From: Bradyrhizobium sp. ARR65
Lineage (GTDB): Bacteria > Pseudomonadota > Alphaproteobacteria > Rhizobiales > Xanthobacteraceae
Assembly (NCBI RefSeq): GCF_000472385.1
Contig: NZ_AWZU01000034.1
Coordinates: 546-64,545, forward strand
Reading direction: 5' to 3'
DNA length: 64,000 nt
Under the pieces are notes generated by a model. That model saw nothing but the letters and a program-made list of their open reading frames with translations, had not been told where the DNA came from and ran no database searches. Made by a program: the position numbers and the translations under genes. Within the stretch, counting starts at the first letter, position 1. Every line of letters starts with the position of its first letter. Positions 25,279 to 34,642 of the stretch are shown here, in pieces.

Positions 25279-26865
25279 ATGAATAGACGAGAGTTCGCCA
25301 AGCTGAGTCTGGCGGCGGGAGCCATGGGCATCACCGGGTTTCCGCTCGGCATCACGCGGTCCGCGGGCCAGGCCGGCGGCACGCTGAACACCATCATTCA
25401 GCCGGAGCCGCCGATCCTCGTCACCGCCTTGAACCAGCAACAGCCGACCTTGACGCTCGGCGGCAAGATCTATGAGAGCCTGTTGCGTTACGATTTTGAC
25501 TTGAAGCCTCTGCCTGGGCTCGCCCAATCTTGGGAAGTCTCCGAAGATCGCAAGACCTATACGTTCAAGCTGTATCCCAATATCACCTTCCACGACGGCA
25601 CACCGCTGACGGCCGACGACGTCATCTTCTCCGTGACAAAACTTCTGCCCGAAACGCACGCGCGCGCCCGCGGCATCTTTGTGCGGGTCGAGAGCGCCGA
25701 GGCGCCGGATCCGCTCACGGTGGTGTTCAAGCTGAAGACACCGTTCGCGCCGTTCCTCGGCGCCTTCGACTGCACAACCGCGCCGATCGTGCCCAAGCAC
25801 ATCTACGAAGGCACCGACTACCGGAAGAACCCGGCCAACCAAAAGGCGATCGGCTGCGGTCCCTTCAAGCTGAAGGAATGGGTGCGGGGATCGCATGTGC
25901 ACCTGGTTAAGCATGAGGGATATTACCGCCCCGGCGAACCGCATCTCGACGAGATCATCTACCGCGTGATTCCGGACGCCGCCTCGCGTTCGGTCGCGCT
26001 CGAGCAGGGCACGGTCCAACTCACCCAGTGGTCCGACGTCGAGGCTTTTGACGTGCAGCGGCTCGCGCAGCTACCGAACGTCAGCATGACCACCAAGGGC
26101 TATGAGCTGTTCGCGCCGCATCAATGGCTGGAGCTGAACAACCGGATCGCGCCGATGAACGACAAGCGCTTCCGCCAGGCCGTGATGTCCGCGATCGACC
26201 GCAAGGCGCTGCTGCAGCGCGTCTATTTCGGTCTCGGCAAGGTCGCAACCGGTCCGGTGTCGTCTAAGACGCGCTTCTACGAGAAGGACGTCAAGCAGTA
26301 CGAATACTCCCTCGACAAAGCCAAGGCGCTGCTCGACGACATGGGCCTGAAGCCGGGGCCGGACGGCAAGCGCGTCTCGATCCCCTATCTGGTACCTCCC
26401 TATGGCGAGATCTACCAGCGAGCCGCGGAGTTCATCCGCCAGTCGCTCGGCCGTGTCGGCATCGATGTGCAGTTGCAGGGCACCGATATCGCCGGCTGGG
26501 CGGAGAAGTGCGGCAACTGGGACTTCTCGATGACGATGAACCTCGTCTACCAGCTTGGCGATCCCGCGATCGGCGTGTCGCGCACCTATATCAGCTCGAA
26601 CATCCGGAAAGGCGTGCTGTTCTCCAACACGGCGGGCTATTCCAATCCGGAAGTCGATCGCCTGTTCGAGGAGGCGGCGGTTGCGACCAGCGACGACAAG
26701 CGCCAGGAACTCTACAGCGCGGTACAGAAGATCCTGGTCGAGGACGTCCCGATCGTCTGGCTGATCGAGCAGGACTACCCGAACTTCACGGACAAGCGGC
26801 TGAAGAATGTGATCACGACCGCGATCGGCGTCCACGAGACCTTCGGGGCGGTGTCGTTCGGATGA
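25279..26865 (+). CDS. Peptide/opine-type ABC transporter substrate-binding protein
   Basis: SBP_bac_5 family binding protein (DppA/OppA-like), 528 residues. The N-terminus MNRREFAKLSLAAGAMG is a Tat-type signal with the twin Arg, so the protein is exported folded. Mature motifs are YESLLRYDFDLKPLPGLAQS, SEDRKTYTFKLYPNITFHDG and KTPFAPFLGAFD. The start at 25279 has GAGGGACGG upstream. Its stop overlaps the permease start (ATGA). It presumably binds a short peptide, opine or acylated amino acid. Confidence 0.9.
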   Translation: MNRREFAKLSLAAGAMGITGFPLGITRSAGQAGGTLNTIIQPEPPILVTALNQQQPTLTLGGKIYESLLRYDFDLKPLPGLAQSWEVSEDRKTYTFKLYPNITFHDGTPLTADDVIFSVTKLLPETHARARGIFVRVESAEAPDPLTVVFKLKTPFAPFLGAFDCTTAPIVPKHIYEGTDYRKNPANQKAIGCGPFKLKEWVRGSHVHLVKHEGYYRPGEPHLDEIIYRVIPDAASRSVALEQGTVQLTQWSDVEAFDVQRLAQLPNVSMTTKGYELFAPHQWLELNNRIAPMNDKRFRQAVMSAIDRKALLQRVYFGLGKVATGPVSSKTRFYEKDVKQYEYSLDKAKALLDDMGLKPGPDGKRVSIPYLVPPYGEIYQRAAEFIRQSLGRVGIDVQLQGTDIAGWAEKCGNWDFSMTMNLVYQLGDPAIGVSRTYISSNIRKGVLFSNTAGYSNPEVDRLFEEAAVATSDDKRQELYSAVQKILVEDVPIVWLIEQDYPNFTDKRLKNVITTAIGVHETFGAVSFG

Positions 26866-27884
26866 GCATGTCGGCGTCGGCTGTATCAGGTGGCCGCGGC
26901 GCCGCGATCGTGCTTCCGATCGTCGGCTGGGTGGCCAAGTTCGTTGGCGTGGTGCTGGTCATCGCCACGTTCAACTTCATCCTGGTGCACGCCGCGCCGG
27001 GCGACCCGGTCCAGGTCATCGCCAGCCAGAGCGGAGCAGCCGACGCCAAACTGCTGGCACAACTGCGCGCCGAATATGGCCTCGACAAGCCCTATCCGGT
27101 GCAGCTCGCCATCTATCTCAAGCGCGTCGTCACGCTCGATCTGGGCTATTCCTACCGGCAGCAGCGCCCGGTCCGCGCGCTGATCGCCGAGCGCCTGCCG
27201 GCGACCCTGCTCTTGACCGCGACGGCGTTCCTGATCGCGCTGACCGCAGGCGTCGTGCTCGGCGTGCTCGCCGGCGTCCGCGCCGGACGATGGTCCGATA
27301 CGCTGCTGACGATCGTCTCTCTCTTGCTCTATGCCATGCCGGTGTTTTGGCTTGGCCTGATGCTGGTGTTGTTGTTCTCGGTCAAGCTCGATTGGCTGCC
27401 GGCCTTCGGCTACGTCACTATCGGCGTCGAGATGAGCCCGTTGCAGCGGCTTGGCGACATCGCCGCGCATCTGGTGCTGCCGGCCACCTCGCTCGCCGCG
27501 GTTTATCTTGCGATCTATGCGCGATTGACGCGCTCCTCGGTGATCGAGGTCATGCATCAAGACTTCATCAAGACGGCACGCAGCAAAGGGCTGACGCAGG
27601 GTAACATCATCGCCCGCCACATCCTGCGCAACGCCATCCTGCCTGTCGTGACGGTCGCCGGCATGCAGGCGGGTGCGCTGGTCGGCGGCGCGGTGGTGAT
27701 CGAGACCGTGTTCGCGTGGCCGGGTCTGGGCCGGCTGATCTATGACGCCGTGCTGCAGCGCGACTACCCAGTGATGCTCGGTATCTTTCTGGTGATGTCG
27801 GTGATTGTCATTGTGCTCAATCTGATCACCGATGCGATCTACCGGCTGATCGATCCCCGCGTCGCGCTGCGTGCGGCGTCCTGA
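26862..27884 (+). CDS. ABC transporter permease, DppB-like
   Basis: Inner-membrane permease of 340 residues in the binding-protein-dependent transport family. The DppB-type start is FVGVVLVIATFNFILVHAAP, then GDP and the AEYGLDKPYPVQLAIYL block. The EAA loop is at IKTARSKGLTQGNIIARHIL, which contacts the ATPase. About six membrane helices are visible. ATG 26862 overlaps the stop of the binding-protein gene, so they are coupled; the frame is open far upstream, but that part lies inside the preceding gene. Confidence 0.92.
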   Translation: MSMSASAVSGGRGAAIVLPIVGWVAKFVGVVLVIATFNFILVHAAPGDPVQVIASQSGAADAKLLAQLRAEYGLDKPYPVQLAIYLKRVVTLDLGYSYRQQRPVRALIAERLPATLLLTATAFLIALTAGVVLGVLAGVRAGRWSDTLLTIVSLLLYAMPVFWLGLMLVLLFSVKLDWLPAFGYVTIGVEMSPLQRLGDIAAHLVLPATSLAAVYLAIYARLTRSSVIEVMHQDFIKTARSKGLTQGNIIARHILRNAILPVVTVAGMQAGALVGGAVVIETVFAWPGLGRLIYDAVLQRDYPVMLGIFLVMSVIVIVLNLITDAIYRLIDPRVALRAAS

Positions 27885-27896
27885 GCGGGGTAGATC

Positions 27897-28736
27897 ATGG
27901 ATACGCTCAAAGCCTTCCTACGTCATCCGACCGGCATGATCGGTCTTGTCATCCTGGTCGCAGTGCTCGCGCTGGCCGCGGCGGCACCGGTGCTGTTTCC
28001 GGATAGTCCTTGGGACATGGTCGGCGCGCCGTTCCAGCCGCCGTTGAGCGAAGGCCTGCTGCTCGGCAGCGACATGCTTGGCCGGGACGTCGCCGCCGGC
28101 ATCGCCTATGGCGCGCGGGTGTCGCTGATGATCGGGATTGCGGCAACGCTGGCGGCGGTTTTGATAGGCGTCGTGATCGGAGCGGTTGCCGGCTATTTCG
28201 GCGACAAGGTCGATGACGCGATGATGCGGCTGACGGAACTGTTCCAGACCATCCCCGGCTTCATCCTCGCCATCCTTCTGGTTGCGACACTCGGGCCGAC
28301 TTTGACGCACGTGGTTGTCGCGATCGGCGCCGTGAGCTGGCCGCCGGTGGCGCGGCTGACGCGGGCCGAGTTCTTGCGGCTTCGCGGCCGCGAATTCGTG
28401 CAGGCTGCAGTCTGCCAGGGCCAGCCGCCTTTGGTGGTCGTGCTGCGCCATATCCTTCCCAACGCGCTGTCGCCCATCATCGTCACCGGCTCGCTGACGA
28501 TCGCGACTTCGATCCTGATCGAGAGCGCGTTGAGCTTCATGGGTCTCGGCGATCCCAACCTGATGTCATGGGGATTCATGATCGGCGCGTCGCGCACTGT
28601 GATCCGGCAAGCGTGGTGGATGAGCGTGTTTCCGGGCATTGCGATCCTGCTGACGGTGCTCGCGATCAACCTGGTCGGCGAAGGTCTCAACGACACATTG
28701 AACCCGCGCGTGGCGCGAAAGGTGCGCGCGGCATGA
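27897..28736 (+). CDS. ABC transporter permease, DppC-like
   Basis: Second permease of the peptide-type transporter, 279 residues. LLGSDMLGRDVAAGIAYGARVSL is the DppC-family signature (GTDxxGRD), followed by five or six helices. The EAA-type loop is REFVQAAVCQGQPPLVVVLR, and PNLMSWGFMIG appears near the C-terminus. The EAA loop reads QAAVCQG where AARALG is usual, which is a modest deviation. It starts 12 bases after the first permease and overlaps the ATPase gene by four bases. Confidence 0.92.
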   Translation: MDTLKAFLRHPTGMIGLVILVAVLALAAAAPVLFPDSPWDMVGAPFQPPLSEGLLLGSDMLGRDVAAGIAYGARVSLMIGIAATLAAVLIGVVIGAVAGYFGDKVDDAMMRLTELFQTIPGFILAILLVATLGPTLTHVVVAIGAVSWPPVARLTRAEFLRLRGREFVQAAVCQGQPPLVVVLRHILPNALSPIIVTGSLTIATSILIESALSFMGLGDPNLMSWGFMIGASRTVIRQAWWMSVFPGIAILLTVLAINLVGEGLNDTLNPRVARKVRAA

Positions 28737-30385
28737 GCGAGGTCCTGCTGTCGATCGAGAAGCTGTCGGTCGCGTTGCCGAAGGGTGGCGACCGCGGCCT
28801 CGCCGTCGAGAATGTCTCGATCTCCGTGGCGCGCAACGAGATCGTGTGCCTGGTCGGCGAATCCGGTTCGGGCAAGTCGATCACAGCGCATGCGGTGCTC
28901 GGCCTGCTTCCGCCCAACGTGACCATTGCCGGCGGCGCTATCCGCTATGGCGCAAACGATCTTGCGCACGCCGATGATGCCGCCATGCGGCGGCTGCGGG
29001 GCGGCGCCATCTCGATGATCTTCCAGGAGCCGCTCAGCGCGCTCAATCCGCTGGCGCGGGTCGGCGACCAGATCGCGGAGATGATCATCACCCATGCTAG
29101 GCCGAGGCCCACGCGCGCCGCGCTCGACGCGCGGGTGCTGGAGCTGATCGCTGCGGTCGGCTTGCCGGAGCCTGCGACGCTCGCGCGCAGTTATCCGTTC
29201 CAGCTTTCCGGCGGGCAACGCCAGCGCATCATGATCGCCATGGCGATGGCGAATAATCCGTCGCTCCTGCTCGCGGATGAGCCGACCACGGCGCTCGACG
29301 TGACCACTCAGAAGCAGATCTTGCTGCTGATCCGTCGCCTGCAGGCCGAGCGCGGCATGGGCGTGCTGTTCATCACCCATGATTTCGGCGTGGTCGCCGA
29401 TATCGCCGATCGCGTGGTGGTGATGCGCGGCGGGCGCGTGGTGGAGCAAGGCAGCGTCGACGAGATCCTGCGGGCTCCGAAAGATCCCTACACCAAGGCG
29501 CTGATCGGGGCAGTTCCCGGCAAACGCCCGCCTTCGGCTGCGGTGAGGGAGATCGGCGGTGAGCCGCTGTTCGAGGCGCTTGGTCTCAACAAGACATTCG
29601 TCACGCGGCAGGGCCTGTTTCGTCCGCCGCGGCGTGTGCCGGCGGTTCGTGACGTCGCCTTGGCGCTGCGCCCGCGCGAGACTGTCGCCGTCGTCGGCGA
29701 ATCAGGCTCGGGGAAATCGACGCTCGGCCGCATCATCATGCGGCTGATCGAGCCTGACGCTGGCACACTCGATTTCGCCGGGGAGGATTTCCTGAAACTG
29801 CGTGGCGCGCAATTGCGGGCAGTGCGGCGCAAGGTGCAGATCGTGTTTCAGGATCCGTTTGCGGCGCTCGATCCGCGCCAGAAGATTGGCGCTGCCATTG
29901 CCAGCGGCCCGATCGCCTACGGCGCTTCCGCAGGGGAGGCGATGGCCGAGGCCAAGGAGCTCTTGGCGAGGGTCGGCCTGAGTGAAAGCGCGGTGGACCG
30001 CTATCCGCACGAGTTTTCCGGCGGTCAGCGCCAGCGCATCTGCATTGCGCGTGCGCTGGCGCTAAAGCCGCTGGTGTTGGTCGCGGACGAGGCCGTCTCG
30101 GCGCTCGACGTCTCGGTGCAGGCCAATATCCTGGCACTGCTCGCCGAGCTTCGCGAGGAGATGAATCTCGCCATGCTCTTCATCACGCACGACCTGCGGG
30201 TCGCCGCCGAAATCGCTGACAGGATCGTGGTGATGCAGCGCGGGGCGATCGTCGAACAGGGCGAAACCCGAGAGGTGTTTCGCGCCCCGCAGCATCCTTA
30301 CACCCGCGCACTGCTGGATGCCGTTCCCGGCCGCAGGCTGTTCGCGGGTCCCGGCGAAGCTCCCGCCGCTGCCATGTCGGCCTGA
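28733..30385 (+). CDS. Fused dual ATPase of the peptide-type ABC transporter
   Basis: One polypeptide of 550 residues carries both ATP-binding domains that dppD and dppF usually encode separately. The first domain has Walker A GESGSGKSITAHAVL (about 40) and signature LSGGQRQRIMIAMAM (about 158). The second has GESGSGKSTLGRIIM (about 322) and FSGGQRQRICIARAL (about 425). Both Walker B regions are followed by DEPTTALD or DEAVSALD. The inter-domain linker region includes DPYTKALIGAVPGK, the oligopeptide-ATPase C-terminal motif. It is the last gene of the gabT-to-ATPase run and is convergent with the esterase gene. Confidence 0.93.
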   Translation: MSEVLLSIEKLSVALPKGGDRGLAVENVSISVARNEIVCLVGESGSGKSITAHAVLGLLPPNVTIAGGAIRYGANDLAHADDAAMRRLRGGAISMIFQEPLSALNPLARVGDQIAEMIITHARPRPTRAALDARVLELIAAVGLPEPATLARSYPFQLSGGQRQRIMIAMAMANNPSLLLADEPTTALDVTTQKQILLLIRRLQAERGMGVLFITHDFGVVADIADRVVVMRGGRVVEQGSVDEILRAPKDPYTKALIGAVPGKRPPSAAVREIGGEPLFEALGLNKTFVTRQGLFRPPRRVPAVRDVALALRPRETVAVVGESGSGKSTLGRIIMRLIEPDAGTLDFAGEDFLKLRGAQLRAVRRKVQIVFQDPFAALDPRQKIGAAIASGPIAYGASAGEAMAEAKELLARVGLSESAVDRYPHEFSGGQRQRICIARALALKPLVLVADEAVSALDVSVQANILALLAELREEMNLAMLFITHDLRVAAEIADRIVVMQRGAIVEQGETREVFRAPQHPYTRALLDAVPGRRLFAGPGEAPAAAMSA

Positions 30386-30398
30386 CAACGGGCCGGGC

Positions 30399-31295
30399 TC
30401 AGCGCTGTACGTCCGCGATGAAATCGCCGATCTGTGCGATTGCGCGGTTCGCTTCGGGCAGGAAGGGGACGAAGAGTTGCCAAACGTGCGGCATGCGCGG
30501 CCAGACCTCCAGGCGGCTGAGCGGATTTTGCGATTGCAGCTTCTCTGCCATCCGCACGGCATCGTCCCGCAAAATTTCATCGCCGCCGACCTGGATCAGC
30601 ACCGGCGGCAGCCCGCCCGGATTGCCGTAAAGCGGTGAGGCATAGGGCGCGCGCGGATCGGCGCCGGCCAGGTAATAGTCAGCGAAGATAGGCAGATGGT
30701 GGGCATTCAGCATGGGATCGGATGCGGCGTTCTCGCGCAGCGATCGGCCCGTCAGCGCCAGGTCGGTCCACGGCGACAAGGCCACCCCAGCGGACGGAAG
30801 CGTCCTGCCTTCGTCACGCAACCGCAGCAGCAAGCCGAGCATCAATCCGCCGCCTGCGGAATCCCCCATCACAAACAGGCGGCTGGCATCCGGCGTGTTG
30901 TGAAGCAGCCAGGTATGGGCCGCCACCGCATCATCGAGCGCCGCCGGAAAGGGATGTTCAGGCGCAAGCCGGTATTCCAGGGCCCAGACGCAGGCCTTGA
31001 ACGCGTCCGCGATCCTCCAGGTGAAGTGCCTGTAATGGGCGGGCGCGCCGGAAATGTAGGCGCCGCCGTGAAGATAAAGCAGGTGACGCGCTCCGTGGGA
31101 CCGATCGGTCTCGATCCGGTAAAGCGTTCGCCGGTCGACCAGGACTTTCGTCGTGTGGCAGCGCGCCGGCGGATGCGGCACCAGATGCTTGGTGGCGCGC
31201 ATACCTGTGCGCCAGGCGTCGAGATCGAATCGCCGGCTGCGCCATTTGAGAAAAGCGCGAGTGCCGAGGCGCACGAATTCGCCGCGCAGGCTCAT
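30399..31295 (-). CDS. Alpha/beta hydrolase, hormone-sensitive-lipase-like esterase
   Basis: Cytosolic esterase of 298 residues. YLHGGAYISG (about 75) is the HGG oxyanion motif of the HSL family, and VMGDSAGGGLML (about 145) carries the nucleophile Ser. The catalytic Asp is expected in the PVLIQVGGDEIL block (about 240) and the His in MPHVWQLF (about 270). It starts 11 bases after the ABC ATPase gene, at the end of a minus-strand operon with an acyltransferase and an exporter. It may deacylate a product or intermediate of that system. Confidence 0.88.
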   Translation of the reverse strand: MSLRGEFVRLGTRAFLKWRSRRFDLDAWRTGMRATKHLVPHPPARCHTTKVLVDRRTLYRIETDRSHGARHLLYLHGGAYISGAPAHYRHFTWRIADAFKACVWALEYRLAPEHPFPAALDDAVAAHTWLLHNTPDASRLFVMGDSAGGGLMLGLLLRLRDEGRTLPSAGVALSPWTDLALTGRSLRENAASDPMLNAHHLPIFADYYLAGADPRAPYASPLYGNPGGLPPVLIQVGGDEILRDDAVRMAEKLQSQNPLSRLEVWPRMPHVWQLFVPFLPEANRAIAQIGDFIADVQR

Positions 31296-31306
31296 CGACC
31301 GCTCTG

Positions 31307-32032
31307 CTAGCCGGCTGCTTTTGGCAGGCGCAAGCGCTCGACCTCGCCGGCGGGCTGGTCGACCAGCAATCCATCCTCGATGTGGATGATGCGGTCAGCG
31401 AAGGGGATGACGCGGGGATCATGGGTGACGACAAGCACCGCGCGTTCGCGCTGATGCGCGATATCGGCCAGGGTGCGCATGATCGTGCGTCCATTCTCGC
31501 CGTCAAGGGCGGCCGTCGGTTCGTCGGCGAGGACGACGGAGGGATTGGCGACGATGGCGCGCGCGATCGCCACGCGCTGCTGCTCGCCGCCTGACAGCGC
31601 GTTCGGCAGGCTGCGGATCTTGGACCCAAGTCCGACCATCGCGAGCGCCTCGCGCGATCGTTTCACGGCCGCGCCGCCATGGTCGCCGCGGATATCGAGC
31701 GCAAGCTGCACATTCTGCGCCGCCGTCAATGTCGGGAACAGATGATAGGACTGGAACACGAAGCCGATATGGTCGCGCCGGAGCTTTGCAAGGGCCTCCT
31801 TGTCGAGGTTGGTGGTCGATGTTCCGCATACGGTAACGGTGCCGGATGTCGGCGTCAGCATGCATCCGAGCACAAGCAGCAGGGTCGTCTTGCCGCTGCC
31901 CGAGGGTCCCATCAAGAGCGTGAGTTCGCCGCGGCTTAGAGAAAGGTCGATGCCGCGCAGCGCCTGCACCTCGCGGGCGCCGCTTCCCAGCTTTCGCGTG
32001 ACGGACTTGGCTTCAATGATGCAGTCGCTCAT
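31307..32032 (-). CDS. ABC transporter ATPase, LolD/MacB/DevA-like
   Basis: ATP-binding subunit of 241 residues from ATG 32032, which overlaps the permease stop. Walker A is LMGPSGSGKTTLLLVLG (about 43), the Q-loop block FVFQSYHLFPTLTAAQNVQL, the signature LSGGEQQRVAIARAI, and Walker B VVLADEPTAALDGENG. This is the LolD/MacB/DevA type that works with FtsX-like permeases by mechanotransmission rather than classical transport. The frame continues upstream to 32101 within the permease gene, but that extension is a shadow. Confidence 0.92.
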   Translation of the reverse strand: MSDCIIEAKSVTRKLGSGAREVQALRGIDLSLSRGELTLLMGPSGSGKTTLLLVLGCMLTPTSGTVTVCGTSTTNLDKEALAKLRRDHIGFVFQSYHLFPTLTAAQNVQLALDIRGDHGGAAVKRSREALAMVGLGSKIRSLPNALSGGEQQRVAIARAIVANPSVVLADEPTAALDGENGRTIMRTLADIAHQRERAVLVVTHDPRVIPFADRIIHIEDGLLVDQPAGEVERLRLPKAAG

Positions 32033-33162
32033 GCCATGAACACCGTCGCTGGATCGATGCGCACCACGCGGAAGATGGCGCCGATCGCCGAAATCACGCA
32101 CATCAGAATCGTGAGCGCCAGCAAGCCGGCGACCAACCAGGGCGTGATCACGATCGGCAGCGCGCTCTTCGCGGTCATCTGCACCACCACCGCACCGATC
32201 GCGGCCGCAAAGGCGAACCCGATGACCGCGTTGAGCAGCGCCTGATAGATGATGACGTTATAGATATAGCCGTTGGAAGAGCCCATGGCGCGCAAGGTCG
32301 CAAATTCACTTAAGTGATCCTTGGTGCTGGAATAAAGCGTCTGGGCTACGATCACCGTGCCGACAATCACGCCGAGCAGGGCGCCGGCGAACAGCGCGGC
32401 GCCGGCGCCGGTCCCGAACAGCCAAAAGTCGCGGCTGCGCTTTCGGAACTGGCTGGCCGAAAGCACCTCGGCATCGCCGACCTGGGCCTTGATTGCCTCG
32501 ATTGCCTTGTCGCGATCAGTGCCTGGATCAAGCCGCACCAGCAGATCGCTGGCGCGGTCCGGTGGCGTACCGGTGTAGGTGCGCGCATTCTTGACGTCGA
32601 CAAAGATGTAAGGCGTCGTCGTGAAAGAGCGAATTCCATCGGTGATCGCGACAACCTTGACGCGGCGGCCGCGGATCTCCGCCGTCCCGCCGACGCCGTC
32701 GACGCCGAGCCGTTCGAAATAGGAGCGATCGACCGCGACGTTGGGCCCTTGCCCCAGAGCCTGCACGTCGCCCTCAACCACATTCCATGGGTGCAAGCCG
32801 CCGTCGTGCAGATCGAGCCCGACGATAAAAACAGGCGTCACCTCGCCGCTGTCGAGCCGCCAGTCCGAAAAGCCGATCACGACCGGAATGACGTTTGCGA
32901 CACCGGCGACGCCTGCAACGCGATTGCGCAGCTTGAGGTCGAGCAGGGAGGGGTCTTCAAAGGACTTCGCTCCTTTCGGCACTACCCAAACATCGCCGGA
33001 GGCATGATCGATCATCATCGTGACCATGTGGCCGAAACCGAGAAACAGGCCCATTTGAACCATCACTAGGACGACCGAGAACATGATCCCGACCAGGGTG
33101 GCGACGAAGCGGAGTCGGTCGTGGAATAGATTGCGGGAGGCCAGTGTGAACGTCAGGGACAT
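32029..33162 (-). CDS. FtsX/MacB-type ABC permease, DevC-like
   Basis: A permease of 377 residues with one N-terminal helix (about 20-42) and a large periplasmic domain (about 50-255). Three helices follow near the C-terminus (about 260-290, 310-335, 345-370), the four-helix FtsX plan. The motif HLSEFATLRAMGSSNGYIYN before the third helix is the conserved cytosolic loop that meets the ATPase. DevC relatives export glycolipids or antibiotics together with an HlyD-like adaptor. No adaptor is encoded next to it here. It lies 12 bases after the acyltransferase gene and overlaps the ATPase by four. Confidence 0.86.
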   Translation of the reverse strand: MSLTFTLASRNLFHDRLRFVATLVGIMFSVVLVMVQMGLFLGFGHMVTMMIDHASGDVWVVPKGAKSFEDPSLLDLKLRNRVAGVAGVANVIPVVIGFSDWRLDSGEVTPVFIVGLDLHDGGLHPWNVVEGDVQALGQGPNVAVDRSYFERLGVDGVGGTAEIRGRRVKVVAITDGIRSFTTTPYIFVDVKNARTYTGTPPDRASDLLVRLDPGTDRDKAIEAIKAQVGDAEVLSASQFRKRSRDFWLFGTGAGAALFAGALLGVIVGTVIVAQTLYSSTKDHLSEFATLRAMGSSNGYIYNVIIYQALLNAVIGFAFAAAIGAVVVQMTAKSALPIVITPWLVAGLLALTILMCVISAIGAIFRVVRIDPATVFMA

Positions 33163-33174
33163 CTGCCTATTCCG

Positions 33175-34392
33175 TTAGCGCGGTTGATCCGCCATCGCGC
33201 GCCCGCCCGGCGTGCCGAAGTGGCGCGGGTTGAATGCGGTCAATCCGCTACTTGCGCCCCAGCTTAGCGCCAGCGCGCCACACAAGACAATTGCGGCCTT
33301 GGTCAGTGCGTCAAAAGGAATCGTGAGCAGCGCATATTGCAGCCACACGACGAAGACATAATGCAGAAGATAAATGCCATAGGCGTTGCGCGAGAGGCTG
33401 TCGAGCACGCGATGTTGTGTTCGCATCAGCTTGAGACAGATCGCCAGCATGCACAGTACGCCGCTCGCGCAGGCGAGCGGATATGCGAATGCCGCCGCCA
33501 GGCGATAGGCGAGCGGACTGTTGTCCCAGCCCTTTAGGGTCAGCGACGTGAGGACGCCCCACAGCGCGAAGCTTGCGACGGCAGCTACCAGCCAGGCCCA
33601 CCAATGCTCTGCGAACTGGCCGTCGCCACGGAGCAGGCCGTGCTGCGTACCGGCCGCGCCGATGGCGTAGCCGGCGAAGAAATAGAGGAGATAGAGCAAG
33701 GGACGGCTGAGCTGGAACGAAAATGGACCCCACGAGGTCCAGTCCCAAGGGTTGAAGGCCATCACCAGTGGTACATAGGCCAGGATCGAGAGCGCCGTCA
33801 GCCCAATGAAGAACGCAAGCGGCCGGTCTTTCAAGCTCCCCGCAAGTCGGCCCAAGCGCGTCAGGCTTTGCGGCGCTAGCGCGCGGAGCGCCGCCGCGAG
33901 CGTGCTGAGCAGGAAGAGTTGCCACAAGAACCACGCCGGTCCGGCCGGCCACATCGGCAGCGCCAGCCAGTGCTCCCAAAAGGCCGAAGGCGAAGGGTTG
34001 GCGGCGGTCAATCGATAGGAGGCATAATAGGCGAGCGGGCTGAGTACCCCGACCACGAGAAAGAACGGCAGTCCGATCCGCCACCAGCGCTCGCGCAAAT
34101 AGATGCGGCTGCGTTTGCGGTCCAGGCTCGCGGGCGTGAACAGGCCCGCCAGAAAGAACATCAGCGACATCAGGCTGACGTCCTGCCAGGCGCAGAACAG
34201 GTCGAAGCCGAACCAGCGCTCATGGTCGATGATGGGAAACGCAACCCACCGGTAGGGCGGCACGTCGAAGGCGAAGGGCTGGGCTGGCTGCGAAGCGAGG
34301 TACGGAAGCACCGAGTGAAACGCGACGACGATCACAATTACGACCGCCCGCAGATTGCTAAGGGGAATGTTGACCTGAGAGGGCACGTACAC
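33175..34392 (-). CDS. Acyltransferase 3 family membrane protein
   Basis: Integral membrane acyltransferase of 405 residues with about ten helices. NLRAVVIVIVVAFHSVLPYL at the start carries the conserved His (about residue 26), and SLMSLMFFLAGLFTP matches the usual RFFFxLSGF-type segment. Near the C-terminus NAYGIYLLHYVFVVWLQYAL is the typical ending. The family acylates sugars or lipids such as O-antigens or periplasmic glucans. GTG 34392 is the start, and the ribosome binding site is weak. It is the first gene of an acyltransferase-permease-ATPase-esterase operon. Confidence 0.85.
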   Translation of the reverse strand: MYVPSQVNIPLSNLRAVVIVIVVAFHSVLPYLASQPAQPFAFDVPPYRWVAFPIIDHERWFGFDLFCAWQDVSLMSLMFFLAGLFTPASLDRKRSRIYLRERWWRIGLPFFLVVGVLSPLAYYASYRLTAANPSPSAFWEHWLALPMWPAGPAWFLWQLFLLSTLAAALRALAPQSLTRLGRLAGSLKDRPLAFFIGLTALSILAYVPLVMAFNPWDWTSWGPFSFQLSRPLLYLLYFFAGYAIGAAGTQHGLLRGDGQFAEHWWAWLVAAVASFALWGVLTSLTLKGWDNSPLAYRLAAAFAYPLACASGVLCMLAICLKLMRTQHRVLDSLSRNAYGIYLLHYVFVVWLQYALLTIPFDALTKAAIVLCGALALSWGASSGLTAFNPRHFGTPGGRAMADQPR

Positions 34393-34642
34393 CTGTCCGA
34401 TCCGGAGAAACCGCTAAAGTAATCGCAATGGAACCAACGTGGAACCGGCGGCGTCGTTCCGGTGGTTGGCTGCTGTGACGCAGGGCGCAGTCCGCCCGAA
34501 GGGTGCCAGCGCTTGGGTTAACTTATTGATAGAATACAGCTTCCTTCCTTGAATTCGCGGCCACGCGTATCATCTGTTCTCGGAACCAGGATTTGAGCCA
34601 GTCAGGCCGCATCGCCCGTGATGGGCCCGATAGACATTCACC

